Assembly (NCBI GenBank): GCA_036504815.1
Contig: DASXUN010000012.1
Coordinates: forward strand, 372,001-436,000
DNA from: Gemmatimonadaceae bacterium
GTDB taxonomy: Bacteria; Gemmatimonadota; Gemmatimonadetes; Gemmatimonadales; Gemmatimonadaceae
DNA: 64,000 nt
Direction of reading: 5' to 3'
Under the pieces are notes generated by a model. That model was given only the letters and a program-made list of their open reading frames with translations. It ran no database searches and had not been told where the DNA came from. Position 1 is the first letter of the stretch. The number at the start of each line of letters is the position of its first letter. Below are positions 27,733 through 38,711 of this stretch, in pieces. The position numbers were made by a program, and so were the translations under genes.

Positions 27733-28608
27733 CGCCGGGAGCGCCGACCACGTGGGCCCCGCCTCGCGTACCCGGTGCAGCGTGAGCAGCACGTCGGCGC
27801 CGGTGCCCAGATCGGTCCGGCCGGAGTGTTGCAGGAACGGATGGAGCAGGTCCAGCATCCGGTCCAGGTAGCGGACGGCCGCATCGGGGTCGTTCAGGGC
27901 CACGCCCAGCCGGGTGAGGCACGACAGCAGGTCCACTTCCCCTTCGGCGGCGACGGAACCGGTCGCCAACTGCTCCTCCCGCGCCTTCTTCGTGCCCACG
28001 AACGACTTGGCGCGCGACCGCACCGCACGCCCCGGCGCCGGATCCGACTTCACCACGTCCATCGCATCGGCGCAATCCAGCGAGAGGGTGTACATCCCGG
28101 ACGAGGAGGCGCCATCCTGTTCGATGGGCACCAGCTGGGCCAGTGTCGCCGCCGAAATTGTGTCGCCAAAAGCCTGCCACGCATCCAGCAAGGCCTTGCG
28201 CGTCCAGTGGTACCCGTACGGCGTGGCGCGCTCGAACGGCTGTCCCGTCCGGAACCGCCGCGCGAGGAGAATCCCCTCGGGGCGCCGCTGGAGCATGTTT
28301 GCCAGCAGGAAGGTGCGCAACTGCACGTATGACGCGCGGTCCTCGGTTTCGGCGAAGTAGCGCATCACCGGCGCGAGGTCTGACAGATAGACGTAACCGT
28401 CGCTGCGCGACAGCCGTTCCGGGTGCTTCGAGAGCCCGCTGACGGTGCGGAGGTAGTCCTCCATGATCAGCACGCGCTCCATGGACGGCTCGAGCGCCCG
28501 CTGCATCGGCCGCTGGGCCATCGCGGCCGGGGCGGCAAGCGCGGAGAGTGCGGCAAGCGCGGAAAGCGCCGCCAGCCCCACGACCACGACCCGCAGGCGT
28601 CCACTCAT
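27718..28608 (-). CDS. exported protein of unknown function
   Basis: I do not recognise this 296-residue protein. It begins with a signal peptide of about 31 residues, with a repeated ALSALA in its hydrophobic core (encoded by two 18-bp tandem units) and a probable cleavage after AMA. The mature part is mostly charged and helix-like, with no membrane segment and only two cysteines, so it should be a soluble periplasmic protein. It shares four bases (ATGA) with the biotin carrier gene, so it is the fifth gene of the carboxylase unit. Its stop lies inside a tandem repeat. Confidence 0.75.
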   Translation of the reverse strand: MSGRLRVVVVGLAALSALAALSALAAPAAMAQRPMQRALEPSMERVLIMEDYLRTVSGLSKHPERLSRSDGYVYLSDLAPVMRYFAETEDRASYVQLRTFLLANMLQRRPEGILLARRFRTGQPFERATPYGYHWTRKALLDAWQAFGDTISAATLAQLVPIEQDGASSSGMYTLSLDCADAMDVVKSDPAPGRAVRSRAKSFVGTKKAREEQLATGSVAAEGEVDLLSCLTRLGVALNDPDAAVRYLDRMLDLLHPFLQHSGRTDLGTGADVLLTLHRVREAGPTWSALPARGAR

Positions 28609-29105
28609 ATGAGTTCCACCAGCACGGCGCTTTTCTCGACCGCCTGGCCCGGCTTCACGAGGACGGCCTTGACCGTCCCGGCCGTCGCGGCCCGCAATTC
28701 ATTTTCCATCTTCATGGCTTCCATGCTAATCACACCCTGTCCTTGCGTCACCGTGTCGCCCGGCTGGACGTGCACGCGGACGATCATCCCAGGCATCGGC
28801 GCCGTCACGGGGAGCGGGCCCGCATGCGCGGCCTGCTCGGCGGTCAGGTCGCGAATGACCCGCGTGCGCTCGTCGAGCGCCTCCACGTCGAAGCGCCATC
28901 CGTCGAAGCGCAGCGTGTAGCGTCCGCGCTCCGGCAGGCGACGCGCCACCACGCGATGCACGCGACCGCCGATGCCGACCAGATGCACGGGGGTTCCCTC
29001 GACATCCGACAGATGGACCGGCCGCGAGACGCCGCCAATGCGCGCCGTCTCGCCGTCGAGGTCCACCTCGAGCCGTTCCTTGCCGATGTCCACGAAGTAC
29101 TTCAC
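28605..29105 (-). CDS. biotin carboxyl carrier protein with extra N-terminal domain
   Basis: Carries biotin between the carboxylase (accC) and the carboxyltransferase encoded just upstream. The 166-residue protein ends in a standard biotinyl domain (about 95-166), with the biotinylation lysine K132 in EAMKMENEL and the PMPGMIVRVHVQPGD strand. Residues 1-90 are beta-rich and may correspond to the subunit-binding region that links carrier and carboxylase in larger acyl-CoA carboxylases; that is inference. The GTG at 29105 overlaps the methyltransferase stop by four bases. It is unlike the classic AccB N-terminus. Confidence 0.88.
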   Translation of the reverse strand: MKYFVDIGKERLEVDLDGETARIGGVSRPVHLSDVEGTPVHLVGIGGRVHRVVARRLPERGRYTLRFDGWRFDVEALDERTRVIRDLTAEQAAHAGPLPVTAPMPGMIVRVHVQPGDTVTQGQGVISMEAMKMENELRAATAGTVKAVLVKPGQAVEKSAVLVELI

Positions 29106-30325
29106 GCGCCCTCCGGCACCAGTTCGCACACCGTCTCAACGTGGGCGGTCTGCGGAAACATGTCGAAACATTCCAGCGACGCCACTCGCCAGCCCGGCAG
29201 CCGCGAGACGTCGCGCGCGAGGGTGGCCGGGTCGCAGCTGACGTACACGATGGCACGCGGCGTGGGTGCGGCGGCGGCGAGCGCCGCGGTCACCACCGCG
29301 TCCACTCCGGCGCGCGGCGGGTTCAACAGCACGACATCGGCCGGGGGGAGCGAGGGCAACACGTCTTCCACCCGCGCCTCGATGGCCCGCGACGGTGCCA
29401 CGAGGCGCGCCCCACAGACCGCGCTGGCGTCCGCATCGAGTTCGATCGCGGTCACCGTGATGCCGCTCGCCGCGAGCGCCACCGCGACATCGCCCGTCCC
29501 CGCATAGCCGTCGATGACCGTGGCTGGCGAATGCGCGCGCACCAGCGCCTCGACCCGCGCGCCAAGCTGCGCCGCGACGGCGGCGTTGACCTGCACGAAC
29601 GAGGCGCCGGCATCGCGTGTCGCGCGGCGGTCCAGCAGCACGCGCCGCCGCCCGTGGTCGTCCACCCACCAGGTCGCGGCCACGGCGGTGAGGGCGGCGG
29701 CGAACGCCTTCCCTTCCGCCCACTGCGTACCGCCCTCGATGACGAGCAGCAGGTCGTCGCCGCCGCGCCGAAGCGACGCCCGAAGTTCCGGGGCGCGCGG
29801 CAGCAGATGCGCGCCCCGCGCCAACACCTCGTGCAGGCACTGCGTGAGCGCTTCGTCGGCGATCAGGCAGTCGCGCAGCGAGAAGATCTCGTCGGGAGCG
29901 CCGAGGCGATGCAGCCCCGCCTGCCACCCATCCGCCGATCGCCGCAGGGCGAGCGTCAGCTTGCGCCGATAGCGCCACGGCTCCCCGGCGCCGAGCACCG
30001 AGGGGAGCGGCACGGCGCGCTTGCCGATGCGCGCAAAGGCATCCTGCACGATCCGCGCCTTGGCGGCGCGCTGCGCCTCGAGCGTCAGGTGCTGCAGCTG
30101 GCAGCCGCCGCAGCGGTCGCGCTCGTAGTGCGGACAGGCGGGCGTGGTGCGTCCCGGCCCCGGCGACTCGACCGTCGCAAGCACGCCGCGCCCGAAGCGT
30201 CCTTTCGCCTGCACGCGCGCGACGACGCGATCACCCGGCGCCGTGCGCGGCACGAAGACCACGAGTCCCTCGTGGCGCGCCACGCCGTCGCCGCCGGCCG
30301 CGATGCCGGTGATGTCGAGCGTCAT
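29102..30325 (-). CDS. TrmA/RlmC/RlmD-family rRNA or tRNA (uracil-5)-methyltransferase
   Basis: SAM-dependent methyltransferase acting on a uridine of 23S rRNA or tRNA; the exact site cannot be told from sequence. The N-terminal TRAM domain (1-58) is followed by iron-sulfur ligands C64, C72, C75 and C154. A Rossmann domain with VIDGYAGTGDVAVALA follows, then the LLNPPRAG motif and the catalytic cysteine in YVSCDPATLARD. The ATG at 30325 is used; an in-frame GTG 12 bases upstream is an alternative. It sits between accC and the biotin carrier with no functional link I know of. Confidence 0.9.
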   Translation of the reverse strand: MTLDITGIAAGGDGVARHEGLVVFVPRTAPGDRVVARVQAKGRFGRGVLATVESPGPGRTTPACPHYERDRCGGCQLQHLTLEAQRAAKARIVQDAFARIGKRAVPLPSVLGAGEPWRYRRKLTLALRRSADGWQAGLHRLGAPDEIFSLRDCLIADEALTQCLHEVLARGAHLLPRAPELRASLRRGGDDLLLVIEGGTQWAEGKAFAAALTAVAATWWVDDHGRRRVLLDRRATRDAGASFVQVNAAVAAQLGARVEALVRAHSPATVIDGYAGTGDVAVALAASGITVTAIELDADASAVCGARLVAPSRAIEARVEDVLPSLPPADVVLLNPPRAGVDAVVTAALAAAAPTPRAIVYVSCDPATLARDVSRLPGWRVASLECFDMFPQTAHVETVCELVPEGA

Positions 30326-30366
30326 GAGCTCGCGCACGCGTCGCTCAGCGTCTCGTCACGCGCGGG

Positions 30367-31895
<1,529 letters not shown>

Positions 31896-31899
<4 letters not shown>

Positions 31900-33446
31900 A
31901 GCGGGATGTTCCCGTGCTTCTTGGGCGGCATTCGGTCGCGCTTGCCCTGCAGCGTTTCGAGGGCGTCGATGAGCTTCAGGCGCGTGTCGCGCGGATCGAT
32001 GATGTCGTCCAGGTACCCGCGGCTCGCCGCCACGTACGGGTTGGCGAATTTCTCGGTGTACTCGGCGACGCGCTGCGCCATCGCCGCCGCGGGATCGCTG
32101 CTTTCGGCGATCTCCTTCTTGAACAGGATCTCGACCGCGCCCTTGGGCCCCATCACCGCGATCTCCGCCGTCGGCCAGGCCACGTTGTAGTCGCCGCGGA
32201 TGTGCTTGGAACTCATCACGTCGTACGCCCCGCCGTACGCCTTGCGCGTGATGACCGTCAGCTTGGGCACCGTCGCTTCGCAGTACGCAAAGAGCAGCTT
32301 GGCGCCGTGCCTGATGATGCCGCCGTGCTCCTGGGCCACGCCCGGAAGGAAGCCCGGCACGTCCTCGAGCGTCACGATCGGGATGTTGAAGGCATCGCAG
32401 AAGCGGATGAACCGCGCCGCCTTGGTGCTGGCGGCGATGTCGAGCACGCCCGCCAGCACGGCCGGCTGGTTGGCGACGATTCCCACCGAGAAGCCGCCGA
32501 GGTGCGCGAAGCCGACCAGGATGTTGCCGGCGAAGTCCTTGTGCACCTCGAGGAACTCGCCGTCGTCCACGATGCGCGAGATCACCGCGTGCATGTCGTA
32601 CGGCTTGTTGGGTTCGTCGGGAACGATGTCGAGCAGGGCCTCGTCACGGCGGTCGCGCGGGTCGGCCGACGCGCCGCGCGGCGGCGGCTCGACGTTGTTG
32701 GACGGAAGGAAGCGCAGGAGGTCGCGGATGCCCTGCAGCGTCGCCAGTTCGCTGTCGCAGGTGAAGTGCGACACCCCCGACGTGCCCCCGTGGGTGTCGG
32801 CGCCGCCAAGCGCCTCCATCGTGACGTCTTCGTGGGTCACCGTCTTCACGACATTCGGGCCCGTCACGAACATGTAGCTCGTGTGCCGCGTCATGAACAC
32901 GAAGTCGGTGATGGCCGGCGAGTAGACTGCGCCGCCGGCACAGGGTCCGAGGATGGCCGAGATCTGCGGCACCACGCCCGAGGCCAGGGTGTTGCGCAGG
33001 AAGATTTCCGCGTAGCCACCGAGCGAGACGACGCCCTCCTGGATGCGCGCGCCTCCCGAATCATTGAGGCCGATGACCGGCGCGCCGTTCCGCATCGCCA
33101 GGTCCATCACCTTGCAGATCTTCTCGGCGAAGGCCTCGCTGAGCGAACCGCCGAAGACGGTGAAGTCCTGCGAGAAGACGTAGACGAGCCGGCCGTCGAC
33201 GCGGCCGTAGCCGGTGACGACGCCGTCGCCGTAGTAGTGCTGCTCCTCGAGGCCGAAGTCGTGCGACCGATGCACCACGAACCGGTCGAGTTCGACGAAC
33301 GATCCGTCGTCGAGCAGCAGGTCGAGCCGTTCGCGCGCGGAGAGCTTGCCCTTGTCGTGCTGGGCCTTGAGGCGCTGGGCGCCACCGCCGAGTTCTGCCT
33401 CGGCGCGGCGGCGCTCCAGGAGGTCGAGTTTATCGCGCATGCTCAT
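31896..33446 (-). CDS. acyl-CoA carboxylase carboxyltransferase subunit, PccB-like
   Basis: Transfers CO2 from biotin to an acyl-CoA, by family most likely propionyl-CoA (giving methylmalonyl-CoA) and possibly acetyl-CoA. The 516-residue single-chain carboxyltransferase has both crotonase-fold halves: [24 protein letters not shown] and [17 protein letters not shown] with the PccB-typical [22 protein letters not shown] in the first, and [19 protein letters not shown] and [13 protein letters not shown] in the second. ATGs at 33446 and 33440 are both possible; the frame upstream runs into the repeat region. First gene of the carboxylase unit. Different from accD at 6961. Confidence 0.93.
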
Positions 33447-33499
33447 GGGGACAAAACAAACGTGCGGGCCCTTGGGCCGAAAGGCCGACGATGCCCCGG

Positions 33500-33672
33500 G
33501 GGGCACGGGCACGGTTCAGGGTGAGGTGCAGGGGCACGGTGCACGGTGTGGTGCAAGGTGTGGGGAAGTCGCTCGACCTGTCGCCGCACCCCGGCATCCC
33601 CGCGAGCCCCGTGCGCCCCACCCTGTACCGTGTCCCCTGCACTACACCGTGCCCCTGCCCCTGCACCCCGTA
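33500..33672. repeat. long inverted-repeat element after the hydrolase gene (24-bp family)
   Basis: The left arm (33500-33565) repeats GGGGCACGGGCACGG and GTGCAGGGGCACGG motifs. The right arm (33607-33669) carries their complements, such as CCGTGCCCCTGCCCCTGCAC. The centre is about 40 bases. It abuts the hydrolase stop codon (33675-33673) and ends about 50 bases before the carboxyltransferase start. It is the most diverged of the three full copies in this window. Confidence 0.7.
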
Positions 33673-35658
33673 TCAGGGCTTGTCTCTCTCAAACCCGATC
33701 CCGTCCAGCAGCACCGTCCCTGTCGCCGTACGATCGAAGACGAAGCGCACCGATCGCACCCGGGAGGCCACGAAACCCGGAACGGAGCGCTCCAGATCGC
33801 CGAGTGGCACCGCGTATCTCGTCAGCACCTGGTCATAGTCGCGGCTCGCCGCGCCATAGCGTCGTTCGATGCGCGCCCATTTGTACAGCCGAATCGTGAG
33901 CGGCGGCGGCAGCGGTGAGAGGTCCGACAGCGCGACCGAACCCTTCACGCCGTCGGCCGTCTCGACCTCGACGAGAAAGTCGAGCACCATCACGGAGTCC
34001 TTGGCGGCCTTGCGCGTGCCCGCGGCGGACTTGGTGTTGGCCTCGGCTCCCTTCGCCGCCGTCTTCGTCAAGTCGGTGGACCCCTTCGCCGCGGAGTCGG
34101 CGCCGCCACCCCGCAGCCACTTCGGAAGCCAGGCAAAGCGCGGTGCGCGCGGCATCGGGCCGGTGGCGGGGGCGGTGTCGGAGGGGGCGAGGGCTTTCGG
34201 CTTGTCCGTTTCGGCCTCGACCTCGAAGACCAGCGACGAGCGGGCGTCGAGCGCGAGCGCCGTCGACAGCGAATCGGCCCAGCGCACCTCGTAATCTGCC
34301 GGCCCCTCGCTGGCCCGCGGCTTGGCCCAGCCCACGCGCACGACGTGATTCTCGTAGGCGGAGCCACCGCGCGAGCGCATCGTCAGCCCGAGTTCGCGCC
34401 ACGCCGCCAACCGGTTTCCCTGGATGCGAACGCCGGGGAGCGAGCCCGTCGTGACGTCCACGTCCTCCTCGAACGCGGCGAGCCGGCGCGTGCTGGGGTC
34501 TTCGTAGCGCGTCAGATAGATCGTCGGCGGCAGCCACGCTCCGCCGCGCCGTGCATCGCGGAAGAGCGGCTCATAACCGCGCGCATCGCGCAACGTCAGG
34601 TCGAGAAAGGCGCTGATGAAGACCTTGCCGGCCCGCCGCTGCTGCTCGCCCGTCAGCAGGTTGCGCTTCTGCAGCATCAGCCCCAACTCCGGGCCGACAT
34701 TGCTCGAGCCCCACACCGTGTTGAACTGCCCGTGGTTGGCGCGGTAGATGTAGATCGCCGACTTCCGCCACGGCCCCGGACGCGTGAAGGCGACGCGCTG
34801 GAACTGCCGCTGCCCCATGAAGGTCGACACGTCCGAGTCGTGGGCGCCGTGCAGCACCAGGTAGTTGATGTCGGTGACCGGCGTTCCCTGGTCGGCCGGT
34901 CGGTATTGTCCGTCGACCGGCGCGATGGCGACGAGCGTGCGAATGTCGAAGTTGAAGTCGAAGCGCACGCGCGCGTCGTCGGGATAGCGCGGCAGGCGAT
35001 TGAAGGCCGCGGCCACCGCCACCGCCTCCCCGCCGCGCGAGTGCCCCATCAGCGCAATGCGGGAGAGATCCACCTGGCCGAAGAGCGGTGACGCGCTGTC
35101 GGCGGTGAAGCCTCGCCAGGCCACGAGGTGCTGCAGCAGCATCCAGCCGCGCGCGTCGTTTTCGGCGCGGAGGTTGCCGTTGAGAAAGTTCTCATCCACC
35201 GACGCCAGGATGTAACCGCGACTCGCGAGCAACTCGCCCAGATAGGCGTAGCCCGGGTCGGAGAACTCCTTCATGCCGTGATTGCCGTGCACGATGAGCA
35301 CGAGAGGGAACGGTCCCTTTCCCTCGGGATACCAGACGCGCCCGTTCACGGGCAACCGCTTGGCATCGAAGCCCCAGTACGCCCAGCGTTCCTTCAGTAG
35401 CTTCGGGTTGGCGCCCTTCAGAAACGGTGCGCCGTTGACGACCCCGGTACGCAGGGTCACCGAGTCGCGGTACTCGGCCCGCCGTCGGTCGGTGCCGCTT
35501 CCATAGAACAGGCGCCGCACCGCGAACGCGCCGGGCTGCGCCGGATCGGGCATTTCGAGACCCACGCTCGCCGGCGGGACGAAGCGCGCGGGATCAACGA
35601 GGCGACTGGGCTGGTAGCAGGCCGCCAGCAGGACGAGGAGCACGATGCGTCGAGGCAT
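33673..35658 (-). CDS. alpha/beta-hydrolase lipoprotein
   Basis: Probable secreted, lipid-anchored esterase or hydrolase of unknown substrate. The N-terminus is a lipoprotein signal (LLVLLAAC, lipidated at C14). The hydrolase core has the oxyanion-hole sequence HGNHG (124-128), the nucleophile S207 in GHSRGGE, an aspartate in HGAHDSD and a likely catalytic histidine in RANHGQF. The C-terminal half (about 400-661) is beta-rich, interrupted by an Ala/Lys/Thr-rich linker (KGSTDLTKTAAKGAEANTKS), and looks like a separate binding domain I cannot name. Single-gene unit flanked by repeat elements on both sides. Confidence 0.85.
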   Translation of the reverse strand: MPRRIVLLVLLAACYQPSRLVDPARFVPPASVGLEMPDPAQPGAFAVRRLFYGSGTDRRRAEYRDSVTLRTGVVNGAPFLKGANPKLLKERWAYWGFDAKRLPVNGRVWYPEGKGPFPLVLIVHGNHGMKEFSDPGYAYLGELLASRGYILASVDENFLNGNLRAENDARGWMLLQHLVAWRGFTADSASPLFGQVDLSRIALMGHSRGGEAVAVAAAFNRLPRYPDDARVRFDFNFDIRTLVAIAPVDGQYRPADQGTPVTDINYLVLHGAHDSDVSTFMGQRQFQRVAFTRPGPWRKSAIYIYRANHGQFNTVWGSSNVGPELGLMLQKRNLLTGEQQRRAGKVFISAFLDLTLRDARGYEPLFRDARRGGAWLPPTIYLTRYEDPSTRRLAAFEEDVDVTTGSLPGVRIQGNRLAAWRELGLTMRSRGGSAYENHVVRVGWAKPRASEGPADYEVRWADSLSTALALDARSSLVFEVEAETDKPKALAPSDTAPATGPMPRAPRFAWLPKWLRGGGADSAAKGSTDLTKTAAKGAEANTKSAAGTRKAAKDSVMVLDFLVEVETADGVKGSVALSDLSPLPPPLTIRLYKWARIERRYGAASRDYDQVLTRYAVPLGDLERSVPGFVASRVRSVRFVFDRTATGTVLLDGIGFERDKP

Positions 35659-35713
35659 GGCGCTGAGGCTACCCAGGCGTCGGGCTGGGCGGAAGGGTTC
35701 ATTCGTGGTACAA

Positions 35714-35862
35714 GGGCACGGGCACGGTGGGGTGCACGGCGAGGGGAACAGCGCGGCTACCTGTGCACCTGACTGTGCCTGTGTCCCTCACCCCACTGTG
35801 CCCATGCCCTTGCACCCCACTGTGCCCGTGCCCCTGCACCCCACTGTGCCCGTGCCCTTGCC
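35714..35862. repeat. inverted-repeat element with three 24-bp tandem units, downstream of rpsA
   Basis: Left arm GGGCACGGGCACGGTGGGGT (from 35714). The right arm consists of three almost identical 24-bp units at 35791-35814, 35815-35838 and 35839-35862, each starting CCCCACTGTGCCC and ending CCYTGC plus A or C; a degenerate fourth precedes them. The element lies just beyond the rpsA terminator and about 55 bases upstream of the hydrolase start. Confidence 0.8.
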
Positions 35863-35865
35863 CCC

Positions 35866-35909
35866 AAACGACGCGCCCCCTCCGGTAGTCCGGAGGGGGC
35901 GCGTCGTTT
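35866..35909 (-). terminator. intrinsic terminator of rpsA
   Basis: A perfect 20-bp stem (AAACGACGCGCCCCCTCCGG and its complement) with a four-base loop, nine bases after the rpsA stop. The minus-strand 3' side ends in GTTT before a G-run. The strongest hairpin in the window. Confidence 0.8.
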
Positions 35910-35918
35910 GAAGCCGTC

Positions 35919-37727
35919 TTACGCTTCGTCGATCTCTTCGATGACCGCCGACAGGTCGGCCGGAACTTCCGGAATCGCGTCGCCTTCCTCGGTGTGCACC
36001 TTGGACGGCTCGGCCGGGCGCTCCTGCCCTTCCGGAATGTTCGTCACCGCAAGCACGATGCGGCGATGGATGGGATCGACCTCGAGCACGCGCAGGTCGA
36101 GCGCCATCTTCTCCCAGGCGATTTCCGCCGGGCTCTGGATCGTCTTGCCGGTGATGTTCAGCTGCGAGATGGGCACGAAACCTTCGATGTCGTTGCCGAC
36201 ATCCACCACCACGCCCTTCTCCATCAGGCGCACCACGTGGCCGTGGAGCTCGGTGCCGACCGGGTAGGTCTCGCCGATCTTCAGCCACGGATCTTCCTCG
36301 GCCTGCTTGAGGCCGAGCGAGATGCGCTTGTTGTCGCTGTCGATGTTGAGGATCACCACGTCCACCGCGTCACCCTTCTTGACCACTTCCGACGGGTGCT
36401 GGACGCGCTTGGTCCACGACATGTCGGAGATGTGGATCAGGCCGTCAATCCCCGGCTCGATCTCGACGAACGCGCCGAACGAGGTCAGGTTGCGGACCTT
36501 GCCGTTGATGCGCGTGCCCACCGGGTACTTGAGCGGCAGCACCATCCACGGATCCTGCTCGGTCTGCTTCATGCCGAGCGAGATCTTCTCCTCGTTCGGA
36601 TCGACCTTGAGCACCACCGCCTCGATGGCCTCGCCGATGCTGACGAGCTTCGACGGATGGCGGACGTTGCGCGTCCAGCTCATCTCGCTGATGTGCACCA
36701 GGCCCTCGATGCCCGGCTCGAGCTCGATGAAGGCGCCGTAGTTCGTGATGCTGACGACCTTGCCCGAGACGCGCGTGCCCACCGGGTACTTGGCGGCGAC
36801 GTCCTTCCACGGATAGGCCTGGAGCTGCTTGAGGCCGAGCGAGATGCGCTCGCGCTCCCAGTCGATGTCCAGCACCTTGATCTCGAGCTCCATGCCGATC
36901 TGCACCATCTCGCTCGGGTGCTGGATGCGGCCCCACGACATATCGGTGATGTGGAGCAGGCCGTCCACGCCGCCGAGGTCGATGAAGGCGCCGAAGTCCG
37001 TGATGTTCTTGACCACGCCCTTCCGCACCTGGTCCTTCTGGAGCTCCTTCATCAGCTTCTCGCGCTTGCCGGCGCGCTCGGTCTCGAGGATCACGCGGCG
37101 CGAGACGACGATGTTGCGGCGGCGCTTGTTGAGCTTGATGATCTTGAACTCGTACTTCTGGCCCAGCAGCTCGTCGATGTTCGGGACGCGGCGCAGCGCG
37201 ATCTGCGATCCCGGGAGGAACGCGTCGACGCCCATGAGGTCGACGACCACGCCACCCTTGATCTTCTTGACGAGGACGCCCTCGACCGGCTGGTCGGACT
37301 CGTACGCGACGCGGATCTTCTCCCACACGCGCATGAAGTCGGCCTTCTTCTTGGACAGGACGACCGAGCCTTCCTGGTCCTCGAGGTGCTCAAGCAGGAC
37401 TTCGACTTCGTCCCCGACCTTGAGCTCCGGCATGTCCTTGAACTCTTCGAGCGGGATCGACCCTTCGGACTTGAAGCCGATGTCGAGCACGACGAGGTTG
37501 TCGCGGATCTCGAGCACAACGGACTTGACGATCTCGCCTTCCTCAATGGAGGCGAGCGTGCCGTTGTACAGGTCCATCATCGCTTCGTAGTCGGAGGACG
37601 AGTACTCGTCTTCCTCGTAGAGCTCGGGACGGCGGTTCGCGAGCGGGCGCAGGACGGCCTTCTGGGCCATGCGCTTTTCACGCTCGATCATTTGCGGGGT
37701 GGCTTCCGGGGTGACGCTGCTGGTCAT
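35919..37727 (-). CDS. rpsA: 30S ribosomal protein S1
   Basis: Binds mRNA and helps unfold it on the 30S subunit. The 602 residues contain six S1 (OB-fold) repeats, each recognisable by variants of VxGxVxxxxxFGAFIDLGGVDGL and HxSEMSW (for example GVVKNITDFGAFIDLGG, GKVVSITNYGAFIELEPG and GKVRNLTSFGAFVEIEPG). It has an acidic N-terminal segment (YEEDEYSSSDYEAM) and an acidic end. A full-length S1 argues for a Gram-negative-type translation system. Single-gene unit with a strong terminator; cmk is the upstream neighbour, as in many bacteria, but a repeat element separates them. Confidence 0.96.
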   Translation of the reverse strand: MTSSVTPEATPQMIEREKRMAQKAVLRPLANRRPELYEEDEYSSSDYEAMMDLYNGTLASIEEGEIVKSVVLEIRDNLVVLDIGFKSEGSIPLEEFKDMPELKVGDEVEVLLEHLEDQEGSVVLSKKKADFMRVWEKIRVAYESDQPVEGVLVKKIKGGVVVDLMGVDAFLPGSQIALRRVPNIDELLGQKYEFKIIKLNKRRRNIVVSRRVILETERAGKREKLMKELQKDQVRKGVVKNITDFGAFIDLGGVDGLLHITDMSWGRIQHPSEMVQIGMELEIKVLDIDWERERISLGLKQLQAYPWKDVAAKYPVGTRVSGKVVSITNYGAFIELEPGIEGLVHISEMSWTRNVRHPSKLVSIGEAIEAVVLKVDPNEEKISLGMKQTEQDPWMVLPLKYPVGTRINGKVRNLTSFGAFVEIEPGIDGLIHISDMSWTKRVQHPSEVVKKGDAVDVVILNIDSDNKRISLGLKQAEEDPWLKIGETYPVGTELHGHVVRLMEKGVVVDVGNDIEGFVPISQLNITGKTIQSPAEIAWEKMALDLRVLEVDPIHRRIVLAVTNIPEGQERPAEPSKVHTEEGDAIPEVPADLSAVIEEIDEA

Positions 37728-37843
37728 GTGTTGCCTGGACGCGGAGTTTTGCGGCTCGCCGCGCGCGAGGATGCGGGTGGTGGTTGGCCGGAAGACGAGG
37801 GCGCGTGGGCCGTCGAGGTCCCGGGGCCCGCCAATCGGCGGGA

Positions 37844-37855
37844 ACTATTTAATAT
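37844..37855 (-). promoter_or_regulatory. A/T-rich -10 region upstream of rpsA
   Basis: Minus strand ATATTAAATAGTT, the only A/T run in the 152 bases between the repeat element and rpsA. It contains several possible -10 hexamers (TATTAA, TAAATA) but no clear -35. A CCCGCC/GGCGGG hairpin follows within the presumed leader of about 110 bases. Confidence 0.3.
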
Positions 37856-37879
37856 GGCGGCGAACCCGTCTTAGGGGAA

Positions 37880-38036
37880 GGGGCACGGGCACGGTGTAGT
37901 GCAAGGGAACGAGAAGACGCTGGCGCCCGGAGCCGAGACCGCTACGGCCATGCTCGAGCGCGTCCCTGTACCCCACCGTGCCCGTGCCCTCGCACCCCAC
38001 CGTGCCCGTGCCCTTGCCCCCCACCGTGCCCTCGCG
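37880..38036. repeat. inverted-repeat element with 24-bp tandem units between cmk and rpsA
   Basis: The left arm starting GGGGCACGGGCACGGTG (37880-37908) pairs with the first 24-bp unit of the right arm. Right-arm units lie at 37971-37994, 37995-38018 and, shortened, 38019-38036, each beginning CCCCACCGTGCCC. The last base directly precedes the cmk stop codon on the plus strand. Together with the rpsA leader this fills the 309-base gap 37728-38036. Confidence 0.8.
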
Positions 38037-38711
38037 TCAGCGCCGCTCTCTCGCCAGTGCGACGATCCGCTCCACCTGCTCCGCCTGCGTGATCCCCGTC
38101 GTGTCGATCCAGATGGCGTCGGCCGCGGGCTGGGTCTGTACGCGGTCCTTCTGGTCCCGAGCCTCGAGTTCGGCCGTCTCCGCCTCCAACTCCCCTGCCG
38201 CCGGGGCGCGTCCCGTGCGCTGCAGGATGCGCCGGCGCGCGCGCTCGGCGGGGAGCGCCACCAGCCAGATCTTGAGCCGCGCCTCGGGGAAGACCGCCGT
38301 CCCCATATCGCGGCCGTCCACGACGATCTCGTGCGCCGCCGCGGTCGCCCGCACCAGGGCGTTCACCCACGAGCGCACCTGCGGCATCTTGGCCACCAGG
38401 CTTACCGTCCCCGTCACGGCCTCGCCGCGGATCTCGGCCTCGCAGTCCACCCCATCGAGCCGCGGCTCGAAGCTCGTCGCCCCGGGCGCCACCGACACGT
38501 GCCGTGCCGCGTCGAGCACCGATGCTTCGGTCCATTTGTCCGGCGGGTCGCCGCGGCGCAACCGCGCGGCCGTCACACAGCGGTAGATCATCCCGCTGTC
38601 CAAGTGCCGGAGCCCGAGTGCCTCGGCCACCATCTTCGACGTGCTCGACTTGCCCGAGGCGGCCGGGCCGTCGATCGTGACCACCAGCGGGGACCGGCTA
38701 CCCGACGACAC
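38037..38711 (-). CDS. cmk: cytidylate kinase
   Basis: Phosphorylates CMP and dCMP. The 224-residue P-loop kinase has DGPAASGKSS (14-23), the LDSGMIYR loop, VVDGRDMGTAVFP and the lid region ERARRRILQR. The start is a GTG at 38711 inside aroA: it has an excellent GGGAGGAG ribosome-binding site seven to nine bases upstream, whereas the GTG at 38684 has none. It therefore overlaps aroA by 14 bases. The aroA-cmk(-rpsA) order is conserved in many bacteria. Confidence 0.94.
   Translation of the reverse strand: MSSGSRSPLVVTIDGPAASGKSSTSKMVAEALGLRHLDSGMIYRCVTAARLRRGDPPDKWTEASVLDAARHVSVAPGATSFEPRLDGVDCEAEIRGEAVTGTVSLVAKMPQVRSWVNALVRATAAAHEIVVDGRDMGTAVFPEARLKIWLVALPAERARRRILQRTGRAPAAGELEAETAELEARDQKDRVQTQPAADAIWIDTTGITQAEQVERIVALARERR

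Noticed and set aside
35791-35862. Regular 24-bp repeats considered as a CRISPR array
   Set aside because: The units are contiguous with no spacers, and no cas genes are nearby.
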